From NCBI RefSeq assembly GCF_002368095.1, contig NZ_AP018227.1:1721359-1785358 (forward strand): a DNA stretch of 64,000 bases. The letters are read 5' to 3'. The first letter of the stretch is position 1, and every line of letters begins with the position of its first letter. The position numbers were made by a program, and so were the translations under genes. The DNA comes from Calothrix parasitica NIES-267. GTDB lineage: Bacteria > Cyanobacteriota > Cyanobacteriia > Cyanobacteriales > Nostocaceae. Positions 36,621-45,609 of this stretch are shown piece after piece. The notes beneath the pieces are model-generated. The model searched no databases. It saw only the letters and a list, made by a program, of their open reading frames with translations, and was not told the origin of the DNA.

Positions 36621-37796
36621 CTCTTCCAATCCACTTTTTGCTTTATGTCTTCTACCATATTGCCAATATCCGACGAGAATAGTTGATACTGCTGTGATAA
36701 ATGCAGCTATAACCCCAGGGTCAAAGAATGGATTATTCCCTCTATCACTTTTTGATGTTTGTTCTCTAGGTTTTTCAGATAAGGGGGTTTGGGGTACTGG
36801 GGATAATGTATCTCCACCATTTTCATATTTTTGGATATCCTGCTTTGCTTGATTTAAGCTCGGTTTTTCCAACACTTTATCCGCTGTTTGTCTCAACCAC
36901 TTCGCATAATCTGTATTTTTGTTAATGGCGATCGCGTATCGTTGTTTTTGTAATTTGGGTAAATAAGTGTTTGGTTCTTGAGGGTATATGACATAATTCT
37001 TGTTTTTGAATGGTTGTCTACCCTTCCGATATCCCGACTTCCCTTGAATTCCTTCTTCCAAAAGAGTTCTCAATATAATTGCATCACTCGCAAATGCTTT
37101 GATTTCACCTTTTTCTAAATCATCTAAAGCTAAATCTCGAATATCTAATTTCTGGTTCTTTTGTTTAATCTTAGGGTAAGGGACATAACCATCATAATAA
37201 TTACTGTTGTTTTCAAACTGCTTAAGAGTTGTTGTACCTCGAATTACAGCTATTGGTAGCGCTGAAAGCTTTTTTTCGAGTTGTTTTTTAGCAGTATTTT
37301 CTAATTCGACTGCTGTTTCTTGCTTTAAAAGTAATTTGATACCTGTAGTGTGAAAACTTTTTTTAGAAAATAGTATTTTGCTTTTTAAAAGCTGATTATC
37401 TTGTCTATCCCTTAACTTGAGTGTCGAGGTGGAATTAGGACCGCACTCCATTTCGATTTTTTCTGCTATAAGTCCATGATATCTAGGATATGCTTTTCCT
37501 CGATACTGATTAGCTATATCTTTGGGAATAACCGGAATTTGTCGATTTTGCCTACTTAATTCATGCTCTAGTGTTTTCAAGAATTTTCCACAAAATCCAC
37601 CATAGCTACCATCCTTGTTTTTGCTTCCAATCCCAGAGGAAGTAGTCCGAATCCCCACACGAATTTGTTTTAGATAACTTTCTTGAGGTAAACCATTAAC
37701 CTGAGATTTACAACTAATCAAAAAACATATTGGAGATATAAAGAAAGTCGTTATTAGCAACTTGGATGATTTTTTGTGGAGGTGGAAAAAAGCCAT
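36588..37796 (-). CDS. Lipoprotein resembling a periplasmic substrate-binding protein, with C-terminal TM helix
   Basis: 402 aa. The N-terminus is a lipoprotein signal (LLITTFFISPICFLISCKSQ, lipobox cysteine at about 29). The body resembles extracellular solute-binding family 3: IRVGIRTTSSGIGSKNKDGSYGGFCGKFLKTLE, then ELENTAKKQLEKKLSALPIAVIRGTTT, DLEKGEIKAFASDAIILRTLLEEG and YAIAINKNTDYAKWLRQTADKVL. After a Pro/Thr-rich linker, a membrane helix (GVIAAFITAVSTILVGYWQY) and a basic tail follow, so it would be held at both ends. The last ten residues (VKGQRSKVKG) and the stop come from a DNA repeat. No ABC permease is adjacent; a sensor or receptor role is possible. No known orthologue recognised. 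Confidence 0.7.
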   Translation of the reverse strand: MAFFHLHKKSSKLLITTFFISPICFLISCKSQVNGLPQESYLKQIRVGIRTTSSGIGSKNKDGSYGGFCGKFLKTLEHELSRQNRQIPVIPKDIANQYRGKAYPRYHGLIAEKIEMECGPNSTSTLKLRDRQDNQLLKSKILFSKKSFHTTGIKLLLKQETAVELENTAKKQLEKKLSALPIAVIRGTTTLKQFENNSNYYDGYVPYPKIKQKNQKLDIRDLALDDLEKGEIKAFASDAIILRTLLEEGIQGKSGYRKGRQPFKNKNYVIYPQEPNTYLPKLQKQRYAIAINKNTDYAKWLRQTADKVLEKPSLNQAKQDIQKYENGGDTLSPVPQTPLSEKPREQTSKSDRGNNPFFDPGVIAAFITAVSTILVGYWQYGRRHKAKSGLEEVKGQRSKVKG

Positions 37797-38521
37797 TGGC
37801 TAAAACTTCCTTACGAATTCAAATTGATGTCACCCTAAGACACAGTACAAAAATTTATTTAACTAAAGTCGTAACTCTTATCCTAAAAGCATCTGATTAC
37901 AGCAAGACAACGGAAAGCAGAGGACAGAAATCACAAAAGATAGTACTGTCCATAAAAAATATCTAAGTATTTATTTTTAATAATTATTACTGATACTATT
38001 TCACAGTACCGAGATAAAGAATCAGTATTAATACCGTTAGAATTTTCTTCTCTAAGAAGTTATCCGTAATATTTCGTATTTTTTCGTTTTTTTTCCCTAT
38101 TTATTCTTCTCTCTCAAAGCGCAAAAATTGGTTGCAGTTACAGCATTACGTAATTAGCTTAAGACATTGATGAGCGGTCAAACCTATAATTATTAAGCCT
38201 TTACCTTTGACCAACCTTTAACCTTTGACCTTCACACAGCGCTACAAGTAACCCACAAACAGAAGAATTTCAGTCTTTTGATAAAAAATATGGGCGGAAT
38301 TAATCAATTTATCCACCCTTAAAAACTGTGAATCGTGCGTAAATACATGTGATTTTAAATTTGAAGATAAACCAAGCTTATTTATATTGGCTGAAAACTT
38401 TCTAGCCAACCATAAATCATTTCCCTCTCTACAAACAGTAAGAGATTTTCTAATCGATACAGTATTTAAGCAAGCAGATTGAATACGCTGCTAGCCTGAA
38501 TTCAGCAATATTTACTCGCTT
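37797..38521. other. Intergenic region of 725 bp
   Basis: It contains the promoter region of the lipoprotein gene and a short CCTTTGACC-type repeat group at 38200-38232. No RNA gene or coding frame is convincing. Confidence 0.5.
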
Positions 38522-38992
38522 TTAACTGATTCTCAACGTACATTCCAAAATCAACTTTTGGTTTATTAAAGAATAAGGCTGAATTTCTAAAGCACGCTGA
38601 AAAGAGTTTATAGCTCTTGCATATTCCCCTAAAGCTGCATAACACAAACCCATACCGTGAAGTGCGCCAAAATGTAATGGATTAAGCTCTATTGCTACCT
38701 GAGTATCAGCTAAAGACTTTTCGTATTCGTTATTAGTGTAATAGAGGAAAGCACGGCGATTCCAAGCTTCAGCAAAATCAGGTTCGTTTTCAATTAATTG
38801 GGTCAGCATATCTTCAGCTTCTGTAGTTTTACCTGCGTCTAATAGCTTTTGGCTAGCCTCTATTTTTTCTAGACCAATAACTCCCTTCTGCTGAAACCAT
38901 AAACGCCATAACTTACGAGTTGCTTCTTCGCGGACTACCTCATCCGGATTTTTCAAGTCTTCAAGTAACGAGTTAATAAATAAAGAATCCAT
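38522..38992 (-). CDS. TPR-repeat protein
   Basis: 156 aa with an N-terminal helical region (NPDEVVREEATRKLWRLWFQQKG, HEAT-like) and about three TPR units (ASQKLLDAGKTTEAEDMLTQLIENEPDFAEAW; NRRAFLYYTNNEYEKSLADTQVAIELNP; FGALHGMGLCYAALGEYARAINSFQRALEIQP). The arrangement suggests a protein-binding scaffold in the cytoplasm; no signal peptide. It is flanked by gene-free repeats, and no functional partner can be deduced. Confidence 0.82.
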   Translation of the reverse strand: MDSLFINSLLEDLKNPDEVVREEATRKLWRLWFQQKGVIGLEKIEASQKLLDAGKTTEAEDMLTQLIENEPDFAEAWNRRAFLYYTNNEYEKSLADTQVAIELNPLHFGALHGMGLCYAALGEYARAINSFQRALEIQPYSLINQKLILECTLRIS

Positions 38993-39332
38993 GAAGTTAA
39001 TTTTTTGAGTATCAGAGTATCTATGTAAGTCTAATCTCGCATAAATTCATCTCAAAATACAGTAATTTACTCACTTTTAATCTTTTGCTTTAAATTACAG
39101 CTAGACAAATCTTTACATTGTTCTGTAGCTTGGAATACTATTTTTCTCCAACGACTTAAATTATGCTATTCTGAAGCCGAAAATTTACATTTATCTTATA
39201 TAATCCATAACAAAAATAAACTATTGGTAGTTGACAAACTTATATTTATTGATAATTAATCAAAGCATCACGAAAAAATATTACTATGTTTTCTTCAAGT
39301 TTTATAAGAGGTTTTTACCCAGCTGTGAGCAT
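38993..39332. other. Gene-free region upstream of the TPR gene
   Basis: AT-rich 340 bp upstream of the minus-strand TPR gene, so it probably holds its promoter. No recognisable operator, RNA or frame. Confidence 0.45.
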
Positions 39333-39385
39333 AATTCGTAATTCGTAATTCGTAATTCGTAATTCGTAATTCGTAATTCGTAATT
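39333..39385. repeat. AATTCGT heptamer tandem repeat, about 7.6 copies
   Basis: Perfect array of the 7-bp unit AATTCGT ending in AATT. A likely slippage hotspot. Confidence 0.95.
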
Positions 39386-39386
39386 A

Positions 39387-39566
39387 AAGCCCCATAAATA
39401 GAATTTAGGGGCTTCTACATGACAAATCCACGGATAAATCCGGAGGCTTCTGACCTTAAAAATTCACTTGGTAATTAATCCCCCATAAATAGAATTTAGG
39501 GGCTTCAACAAAGAATCGGAATTGCCATCCACGGGCTTCTGACCTTAATAATTAACTTGGTGAGAT
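39387..39566. repeat. Two tandem 91-bp units each with a stem-loop
   Basis: Both units begin with CCCCATAAATAGAATTTAGGGGCTTC-like sequence (first copy 39390, second 39481), forming a hairpin GCCCC/GGGGC with TAAAT/ATTTA inside. Both end with GGCTTCTGACCTTA followed by CACTTGG or AACTTGG. The middle 30 bp differ. Confidence 0.8.
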
Positions 39567-39596
39567 AGGAAGTATTAATAAAACAAGAAAGTCAAA

Positions 39597-40121
39597 TTAT
39601 ACGCTTCTAGAAAGTCTTTCTTCACCTTGAGATGCGATATTTTCAAACTGGGAATCTAATTCAATAAACAATTCCCAAAAGTCTTGATTAATTAATTTCG
39701 ATATTCTTTCAATTACCGCGTTTTCTAAATCAACTTCTCGCTTACCTTTCCAAAGTTTATCTGCCAAAGCAATAATTAATTCTTCAAGAGAACATTCCAT
39801 GCTTTTCCATTGTGCGTGAGAAAGACAGCATCTAGCTAACTTATGGTTGACACCTTTAGTAATTAATAGTTTTTCTCCATCTGCTTCATGTTGATTTCCA
39901 GGAGAAACAAGTTCTTGGAAATGAATGATTTTACCCGTGTCGTGAAAAGCTACTCCCAAACGAATAAATTTTTCATCAAAATCAACATTTATCTGATTCA
40001 ACTTTTGAATTAACAATTCAGCAGCTTCACCAACTAAGCGAACATGACAAATCAATCTCGGTGGTGCGTCAAGTTGTTTTAAAAATTCGTAAGCTTGTTC
40101 TAGATTTTCAAAATTTCTCAT
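39597..40121 (-). CDS. HD-domain protein
   Basis: 174 aa from the ATG at 40121; TTG 40139 or GTG 40130 would add six or three residues. Motif HD is in GVAFHDTGKI, with an upstream histidine in LICHVRLVGEAAELL, then GNQHEADGEKLL (second His) and a later aspartate in IALADKLWKGKRE. HD enzymes hydrolyse phosphate esters using two metals; this size fits single-domain members with unassigned substrate. Minus-strand neighbours are separated from it by repeats, so co-transcription with trmB is possible but not shown. Confidence 0.8.
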   Translation of the reverse strand: MRNFENLEQAYEFLKQLDAPPRLICHVRLVGEAAELLIQKLNQINVDFDEKFIRLGVAFHDTGKIIHFQELVSPGNQHEADGEKLLITKGVNHKLARCCLSHAQWKSMECSLEELIIALADKLWKGKREVDLENAVIERISKLINQDFWELFIELDSQFENIASQGEERLSRSV

Positions 40122-40150
40122 ATCTCGCACTATTCGCAATAAGCGACAAT

Positions 40151-40214
40151 AAACCCGGTTTCTATTCGTAAAAGCATTATTATGTCGTTGTAAAATTACA
40201 AAGAAACCGGGTTT
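40151..40214. repeat. Inverted repeat, AAACCCGGTTTCT ends
   Basis: AAACCCGGTTTCT (40151-40163) is complementary to AGAAACCGGGTTT (40202-40214). The inner CGTTGTAAAAT also occurs in the element at 17753. Confidence 0.75.
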
Positions 40215-40244
40215 CTGAGAGTAGCTTTATTTCACCACATTTTC

Positions 40245-40295
40245 GGAGACGTAAAATTATGACCTTGCGGTCACGCTGCGCTAATACGTCTCTAC
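40245..40295. repeat. Palindromic repeat abutting trmB
   Basis: GGAGACGTAAAATTATGACC pairs with GGTCACGCTGCGCTAATACG-type right half ending GTCTCTAC. Its edge overlaps the trmB stop codon. A second copy lies near 18013. Confidence 0.7.
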
Positions 40296-40930
40296 ACAGC
40301 TGCTTTTTCAAACACAGCACGGTAGACGGGTTCGTTCTTTCCTAAAGTGAATAATTCTCTTTCTGTAGCAACTGGTAAAGGATTTTCTGCTAACCATTCC
40401 TTACTTTGTCTGTGAAAATTTGGGTTTTCTTCAAAACGCTCGCACATCTCCTCTTCGACAAATTTCACGTCCGATTGTAAAAATACCGTTCCACCAGGTG
40501 CAAGGTAATCTGCTAATTCTGCGACTAATTCCGGTTGCGCTACTCTTCTTTTCGCGTGACGATTCTTAAACCAAGGGTCGGGAAATTGAATTGTTACTCG
40601 TTGCAAAACTCCTGCTGGTAAAGAACATAAAATCGGCTTTAACGAGTTATTCGCGTTGCAAAATATATAGTGTAAATTCGTTAATCCCAATTCCGAGCGC
40701 GTTTTATTAGCTGCTTCTACCAGAGGTTCGCGAATTTCTAAACCCAGAAAATTACATTCGGGTTCTAGCTGAGCCATTTCTATCAAAAATTGACCCCTTG
40801 CACAACCAATATCTAAAAGTAAAGGTTGACTCTTATCTACATAGATATTTCCCCAATCAACCGCATTGATAGGTGTTTGATATCTTATTCCTAATGGATT
40901 TACATGTTGACGAACTCGAACGCGATTCAT
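40292..40930 (-). CDS. trmB: tRNA (guanine-N7-)-methyltransferase
   Basis: 212 aa from the ATG at 40930. It methylates G46 in the tRNA variable loop using SAM. Motifs: [16 protein letters not shown] (SAM site), [14 protein letters not shown], and [21 protein letters not shown], which is the family signature. [22 protein letters not shown] completes the fold. A TTG six bases upstream of the ATG is not needed. The last codon and stop (GTG TAG) run into a palindromic repeat. Confidence 0.93.
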   Translation of the reverse strand: MNRVRVRQHVNPLGIRYQTPINAVDWGNIYVDKSQPLLLDIGCARGQFLIEMAQLEPECNFLGLEIREPLVEAANKTRSELGLTNLHYIFCNANNSLKPILCSLPAGVLQRVTIQFPDPWFKNRHAKRRVAQPELVAELADYLAPGGTVFLQSDVKFVEEEMCERFEENPNFHRQSKEWLAENPLPVATERELFTLGKNEPVYRAVFEKAAV

Positions 40931-40936
40931 AATCAA

Positions 40937-40977
40937 TTATCAGTTATCAGTTATCAGTTATCAGTTATCAGTTATCA
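40937..40977. repeat. TTATCAG heptamer repeat, about 5.9 copies
   Basis: Perfect array of TTATCAG directly upstream of trmB, followed by CACCGGTCGGGTG, a fragment also found in the MITE-like elements at 17048 and 21648. Confidence 0.9.
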
Positions 40978-41194
40978 CCGGTCGGGTGCGGATTATTAAT
41001 ATTTATTACTTATAACTCCTAACTCCGTGAGCTATCCCAATCCAAAATCCAAAATCTGTCTTGGAAAGTTTGGGGGGAAGAAAATCTACACCCCCAACTT
41101 TCCGCAAAATCTAAAATCCCTAACTAGCTTTCAAAGGTTATACTCTATTTCAAAAGAGTTTTTTACACCTTTGATAATAGATTAATTTAATTCA

Positions 41195-42295
41195 ATGAGT
41201 CTAAATTTTCGTTTTGCGATAGCTAGCGATTTACACGTCGCTCTTCCCCATACTATCTGGGATCATCCGAGCCGCTTTCACTTGGTGGAAGTTAGTATTC
41301 CGGCTTTTGATATTGTATTAGAACATTTAACACAACTTAATTTAGATTTTCTTTTACTACCAGGAGATTTAACTCAACACGGTGAACCAGAAAATCATAC
41401 TTGGTTACAAGAACGTTTAGCAAAGCTGCCTTTTCCAACTTATGTTATTCCGGGTAATCATGATGTTCCGGTTCTAGATGCTAACGAGCAATCGATTGCT
41501 TTTAAGGATTTCCCGCAGTTCTATCGTAAATTTGGTTACGAAGATACAGAACAGCTTTACTATACTTGTGAATTGCGACCTAATGTTAGGTTAATCGCTC
41601 TCAATTCTAATAACTTTGATGACCGAGGTAAGCAAATCGGACATGTAGATAATCAGCAGTTACGCTGGTTAGAATCAGTTTTAGAATCAGCCAATGACGA
41701 ATTAATTTTGGTGATGATTCATCATAATGTGGTTGAGCATTTGCCAAATCAAGCTAATCATCCGTTAGCAAGCCGATATATCTTAGATAATGCAGCAGAA
41801 CTTTTGCAAATTCTCCGACGTTATAAAGTTCAATTGGTCTTTACCGGACACTTACATATTCAAGATATAGCTTACGAAGATAATGTATATGATATAACTA
41901 CTGGTTCTTTGGTAAGTTATCCCCATCCCTACAGAATACTGCAATACTCTCAGGATAATTACGGTCAAGGTAAGTTGCAGATATCATCTCACAAAGTTGA
42001 ATCTGTCTCTGACTTCCCAGATTTACAGCAAAGCTCGCATCAATGGATGTCCGACCGTAGCTTTCCATTCATGATTAAACTGCTAACTTTACCACCTTTG
42101 AATCTTCCCCAAGAAAAAGCAGAAGAATTAGCCCCTACATTGAAAAATTTTTGGGCAAATATAGCCGCTGGAGACGCATCGCTTGAATATCCCGAATTCC
42201 CAGAAAAAGTACGTCACCACTTTGAGAAATATAGTTCAATCACTCCCGATGGTCATCGGACGTTTATTGATAATCATGCAACGTTGTTGCTTTGA
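41195..42295 (+). CDS. Metallophosphoesterase (cyclic-nucleotide phosphodiesterase-like)
   Basis: 366 aa. All calcineurin-type motifs are present: ASDLHVA, LLPGDLTQHGEPE, VIPGNHDVP, MIHHNVVEH and FTGHLHIQD. The set fits CpdA-like class III phosphodiesterases, though other phosphoester substrates are possible. Residues beyond about 270 form a C-terminal extension without a recognised domain. No signal peptide is seen, so it is probably cytoplasmic. It has no co-directional partner; a heptameric and AATCC-type repeat region lies upstream. Confidence 0.87.
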   Translation: MSLNFRFAIASDLHVALPHTIWDHPSRFHLVEVSIPAFDIVLEHLTQLNLDFLLLPGDLTQHGEPENHTWLQERLAKLPFPTYVIPGNHDVPVLDANEQSIAFKDFPQFYRKFGYEDTEQLYYTCELRPNVRLIALNSNNFDDRGKQIGHVDNQQLRWLESVLESANDELILVMIHHNVVEHLPNQANHPLASRYILDNAAELLQILRRYKVQLVFTGHLHIQDIAYEDNVYDITTGSLVSYPHPYRILQYSQDNYGQGKLQISSHKVESVSDFPDLQQSSHQWMSDRSFPFMIKLLTLPPLNLPQEKAEELAPTLKNFWANIAAGDASLEYPEFPEKVRHHFEKYSSITPDGHRTFIDNHATLLL

Positions 42296-42364
42296 AAGGT
42301 CAAAGGTCAAATTCTCCTTCTCTCCCCATCCCCTTGTCTCCCCATCTCCCCATCCCCTTGTCTC

Positions 42365-43576
42365 CTATTCGCCATTTTGTCGTGCAATTGCAAAGACGGA
42401 GGTAAAACCGTGAACAAAGGTACTGTCTCCGACTGGACCAATTTCACCGTTACAGAAAAATCCTCCTAAAGGTATGTCTTTGACGTAGCGTTGAAATAAT
42501 TGCGAATCAAAGTTGGGTTTTCCGTAGAGTCCTTCACCTCTACCCAAGCAAGAAAATAGTAAAGCACCTACGGGAGATGATTTATCAGTTTGTTGTTGTT
42601 GATATTTATCGAGTAAAAATTCCAAGTCTTGAGCGGAGGTTTGAGCATCGCGGAGGTGAAACTGTATGCTTTGTCCGGGACGCAGGTAGTCTCCGACTGC
42701 TATTGCTCCTGCTGCTGGGTCTACTCCCAAGATGTTACGAATCAAAAAGTCTCCTTGCTGTAAATCTTGTTTAAATTCACTCATCGCTACACCCACGAAT
42801 AACGAGTTTTGAGCAAGGACTTTTTCTTCCTCGCTTAAACTAGCAACCAAATCCCGTAATAAAATTAACGGAACTTGCTCGTCAATCTCTAAAATTATGT
42901 TGCGATCGCACTTGCCAATTTGATGTGGTGTACCGATTGGACGACAACCTTGAGCGACAATTGTATCTAAGGCAATATTGCCGGTTAATGCTATTCCTAC
43001 GCTACCTTCGGTGTAAAGCTTGTTGTTGCAAAATAAGGCTATACGATTTCCCATTCCACCGCTTGCTTGTCCTCCGATAACAACGGAATCGGGATAAGCA
43101 AAATCTAAACCTTTCAATAAATCATTTATACCGCTACCAATATTGCTTGAAAGTAAAATAAATTGAGGTGTAGAGTTCTGCGGTACCCCAATCAAATCCA
43201 TCCAAGCATTAGGAGAACTATCTAAATCGGGTAATTCTTCAGCAATGACATGAAACGGATGAATATTAACTTCTGGTAAATAAGCTAAAGTCAGCGATAA
43301 AGCTGGTTCGTCTTCAAGTTCTTGAGCTTCTCCACTACTGCTTGTACCCACTACACCACCACCGCTACAGCCAATTAATACAGGTACGTCTAATTTCTCT
43401 GCGAGTAAAGGTAAAAACCTAGAATACTCGCTCGTAAAAGCAGAAGAAATGAACGCGATTCCTAAATTTGCTTGGGTCGATAACTTCCCTACAGCTTGTT
43501 CTACAACTTCAGAAATTGCTGCTTCAAGAGAAGGACGGGTTGATAAAGCGTTGCTCCACTGCATTTGGTCTGCCAT
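42365..43576 (-). CDS. FIST-domain sensor protein
   Basis: 403 aa with FIST N (about 25-220; GIAFISSAFTSEYSRFLPLLAE, VLIGCSGGGVVGTSS, GSGINDLLKGLDFAYPDSVVIGGQASGG) and FIST C (about 230-380; DPAAGAIAVGDYLRPGQSIQFHLRDA, GALLFSCLGRGEGLYGKPNFD, FCNGEIGPVGDSTFVHGFT). FIST domains are intracellular sensory modules thought to bind small ligands such as amino acids. Here the domain stands alone without kinase or methyl-acceptor. Its C-terminus lies close to the end of the convergent phosphoesterase gene. Confidence 0.85.
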   Translation of the reverse strand: MADQMQWSNALSTRPSLEAAISEVVEQAVGKLSTQANLGIAFISSAFTSEYSRFLPLLAEKLDVPVLIGCSGGGVVGTSSSGEAQELEDEPALSLTLAYLPEVNIHPFHVIAEELPDLDSSPNAWMDLIGVPQNSTPQFILLSSNIGSGINDLLKGLDFAYPDSVVIGGQASGGMGNRIALFCNNKLYTEGSVGIALTGNIALDTIVAQGCRPIGTPHQIGKCDRNIILEIDEQVPLILLRDLVASLSEEEKVLAQNSLFVGVAMSEFKQDLQQGDFLIRNILGVDPAAGAIAVGDYLRPGQSIQFHLRDAQTSAQDLEFLLDKYQQQQTDKSSPVGALLFSCLGRGEGLYGKPNFDSQLFQRYVKDIPLGGFFCNGEIGPVGDSTFVHGFTSVFAIARQNGE

Positions 43577-43947
43577 AAATTATTTTTATATTTTTATATA
43601 TTTAAGCTAATACTTTTTACTTTTATATGCATCAAACCATTAATTGCATCTTAAAGTAGTTGACTGTTTCTATAGTTCTATTTTCCTAGTATCAGTCAAT
43701 CCTAAAAAGGAGTAATTATTACACTTTAATACTTGCTTCCATAGGTTCTAGTCAAAGCGGTGGTAAAAATCTTAAAAGTTTAAGTTGAAGACTCAATATA
43801 CAAGAATATTTGCTGTATCTTGATATTGCTGTTCTACTACTTGGCTGTTATTCAACATGCTTAGTAGTTAAAATGGGTTATACCGTTAAACAGTAAGAGC
43901 CGAACTTTTTCTATACTTGTATTAACAACAATTAACACAACAAAACT
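43577..43947. other. Intergenic region upstream of cp12
   Basis: Divergent promoter region for the FIST gene and cp12. AT-rich; I find no specific operator. Confidence 0.5.
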
Positions 43948-44169
43948 ATGAGCGATATCCAAGACAAAATTCAGGACGAACTTCAAGAAGCACGCACCGT
44001 CTGTGATACTGAAGGCAGTAACTCCGCAGAATGCGCTGCTGCTTGGGATGCAGTAGAAGAATTACAAGCAGAAGCTTCTCACCAGCGTCAGTCAAAGCCC
44101 AAGAACTCTTTAGAGAAGTACTGTGATGAAAACCCTGAAGCTGATGAGTGCAGAGTTTACGACGACTAA
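43948..44169 (+). CDS. cp12: CP12, Calvin-cycle regulatory protein
   Basis: 73 aa, the typical CP12 size. Both redox cysteine pairs are present: C19 with C29 (TVCDTEGSNSAECAAAWDAVEEL, including the AWD_VEEL core) and C59 with C68 (SLEKYCDENPEADECRVYDD). CP12 binds GAPDH and phosphoribulokinase when its cysteines are oxidised in the dark, switching off the Calvin cycle; reduction by thioredoxin releases them. It is intrinsically disordered when reduced. It stands alone with its own upstream region; the downstream region contains an ACGACGA/TCGTCGT inverted repeat overlapping the stop. Confidence 0.95.
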   Translation: MSDIQDKIQDELQEARTVCDTEGSNSAECAAAWDAVEELQAEASHQRQSKPKNSLEKYCDENPEADECRVYDD

Positions 44170-44519
44170 TAATCGAGTTCGTCGTTAGGGCCGTCTCTTT
44201 TTCCACGCCAACAATTAATTTACCCTTTAATCTGTACCTCATGCTTAAAATAACCGTTTTAGACTCATGAAAGTTTAAAATCTAAACATTTGCTTGGGAA
44301 CAGGTTAATCCTGAAAGTTCCATCAGCATGAGGTTACAGGCGTGGGAATGTTTCAAGTAAATTTGAACCAATATTGGGACTTACGCAGGTTATGTGTGAG
44401 TCCTATTTTAAATTATGGAAATATTCGCATATAAATATTTTGGATACTATATTTTAAATACTTTACTTTTAAATTTAGATTTTCTTAGTTAAAGTCTTTG
44501 ATTATATATTGGAAAAATT
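44170..44519. other. Intergenic region between cp12 and DUF3177-type gene
   Basis: 350 bp. Includes the 3' half of the ACGACGA/TCGTCGT inverted repeat (44159-44185), a possible weak terminator without a strong T-run, and GGGACTTACGCA, a motif common between cyanobacterial genes. Confidence 0.5.
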
Positions 44520-45113
44520 ATGAATGATGTTTGGTTTCGCTCGTTCGTTTGGATGGATTATCGCTTAGCAGTTTTATTTACTGTCTTGATTCCCTTAGTT
44601 TTACTTATTTGGGCATTTGTTCAAAAAGCTGATGGAATCCAGCGTCTGCTAACTATTTACTGGCGAGTCTCAAGTTTACTAGCAATTACGGTTTACTTAA
44701 TGATTGGTGGTTTTGGGATAAGTTTTATTACATCCTTAATGGCACGTATCTTAATCCCAACTTCATTATGGTTCTGGGTAGACTTGAATGATGAAATTGA
44801 ATACGGTGCTGATGGTCCGTTGAGTTTTGTTTTTACTTCTTGGCGTTGGGCTACAAGCATTTACTGTGCTTTGGGCGCACTAGCAACCATTCCTTTCTTA
44901 GGTTGTGCCTTTTCTGAAGATAGTCTCAAGACCGATTCCTGTAAAGTTTGGTTAGAAGCCCCATTATTATTCAAAGAATATTTTCATCCCAACACTAATA
45001 ATGGATTCTTAGGCTTTTTAGGAATCATAGGCTTAATTTTCTACATGCTGTGTCTCGGCTACTTCGTTATCTTTAAGCTCGGTAAACAAGGACGTACAGC
45101 TGCACCGCAGTAG
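44520..45113 (+). CDS. Cyanobacterial membrane protein, DUF3177-like
   Basis: 197 aa with about four membrane helices (LAVLFTVLIPLVLLIWAFV; LLAITVYLMIGGFGISFITSL; IYCALGALATIPFLGC; FLGIIGLIFYMLCLGYFVIF). The central SFVFTSWRWATSIYCALG and the N-terminal FVWMDYRLAVLF are features I associate with the DUF3177 family. Such proteins occur throughout cyanobacteria with no assigned function. No operon partner is evident. Confidence 0.7.
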   Translation: MNDVWFRSFVWMDYRLAVLFTVLIPLVLLIWAFVQKADGIQRLLTIYWRVSSLLAITVYLMIGGFGISFITSLMARILIPTSLWFWVDLNDEIEYGADGPLSFVFTSWRWATSIYCALGALATIPFLGCAFSEDSLKTDSCKVWLEAPLLFKEYFHPNTNNGFLGFLGIIGLIFYMLCLGYFVIFKLGKQGRTAAPQ

Positions 45114-45315
45114 AGGAGGTGGGGAGACAAGGGGATGGGGAGATGGGGAGAGGGGAAGAAGGAGTGAGGGAGGGAGAGAGTGAGAGAGGGAGGGAAATTA
45201 TTAATTCCTAACTCCTAACTCCTAATTCCTAACTCTTAACTCCTAACTCCTAACTCCTAACTCCTAACCCCCCAATCCAAAATCCAAAATCTAAAATCCA
45301 AAATCCTATTCCCCT
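45114..45315. repeat. Purine-rich and heptameric repeats
   Basis: GGGGAGA/GGGAGG-type purine repeats (45114-45192) are followed by CCTAACT heptamers (45205-45268) and AATCCAAA repeats (45272-45305). Confidence 0.85.
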
Positions 45316-45609
45316 ATGTCAATTAATAAACGACTGGAGCAATACACCGTTAAACGTCCTCAAGAAGTCTTGTTGGTAACGGTGGAAATCGCTGATGAAA
45401 GAGATGAAGTTGCTATTTTTAGAGGATTTTCTAGTTCTTTGATGCGTCCTACTGCTTTCGACCCGGATATTCCGGTTATTCCTGAAGAAGCTAAGTTGAT
45501 TAGCCTTGACCGGTTGAAAGGTCCTTATAATCCCGAGTCACCTCAATATATTGAGCAAGGGCTTTCTACAGAAGCTATCGCTAAATTACTCACAGAAGCT
45601 GGTGTGTAA
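45316..45609 (+). CDS. Conserved small cyanobacterial protein, function unknown
   Basis: 97 aa, no membrane segment or signal peptide. Sequence features: RLEQYTVKRPQEVLLVTVEI, then RDEVAIFRGFSSSLMRPTAFDPDIPVIPEEAKLISLDRLKGPYNPESPQYIEQGL. The pattern of charged and proline positions suggests a small beta-rich fold. I recognise it only as a type of conserved cyanobacterial protein. A repeat tract separates it from its left neighbour and no partner is visible. Confidence 0.7.
   Translation: MSINKRLEQYTVKRPQEVLLVTVEIADERDEVAIFRGFSSSLMRPTAFDPDIPVIPEEAKLISLDRLKGPYNPESPQYIEQGLSTEAIAKLLTEAGV

Noticed and set aside
37766-37966. Plus-strand frame upstream of the lipoprotein gene
   Set aside because: It overlaps the lipoprotein start antisense and has no coding features.
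39333-39566. Possible CRISPR array (repeated units)
   Set aside because: The heptamer array is contiguous without spacers and only two 91-bp units follow; no cas genes are present.
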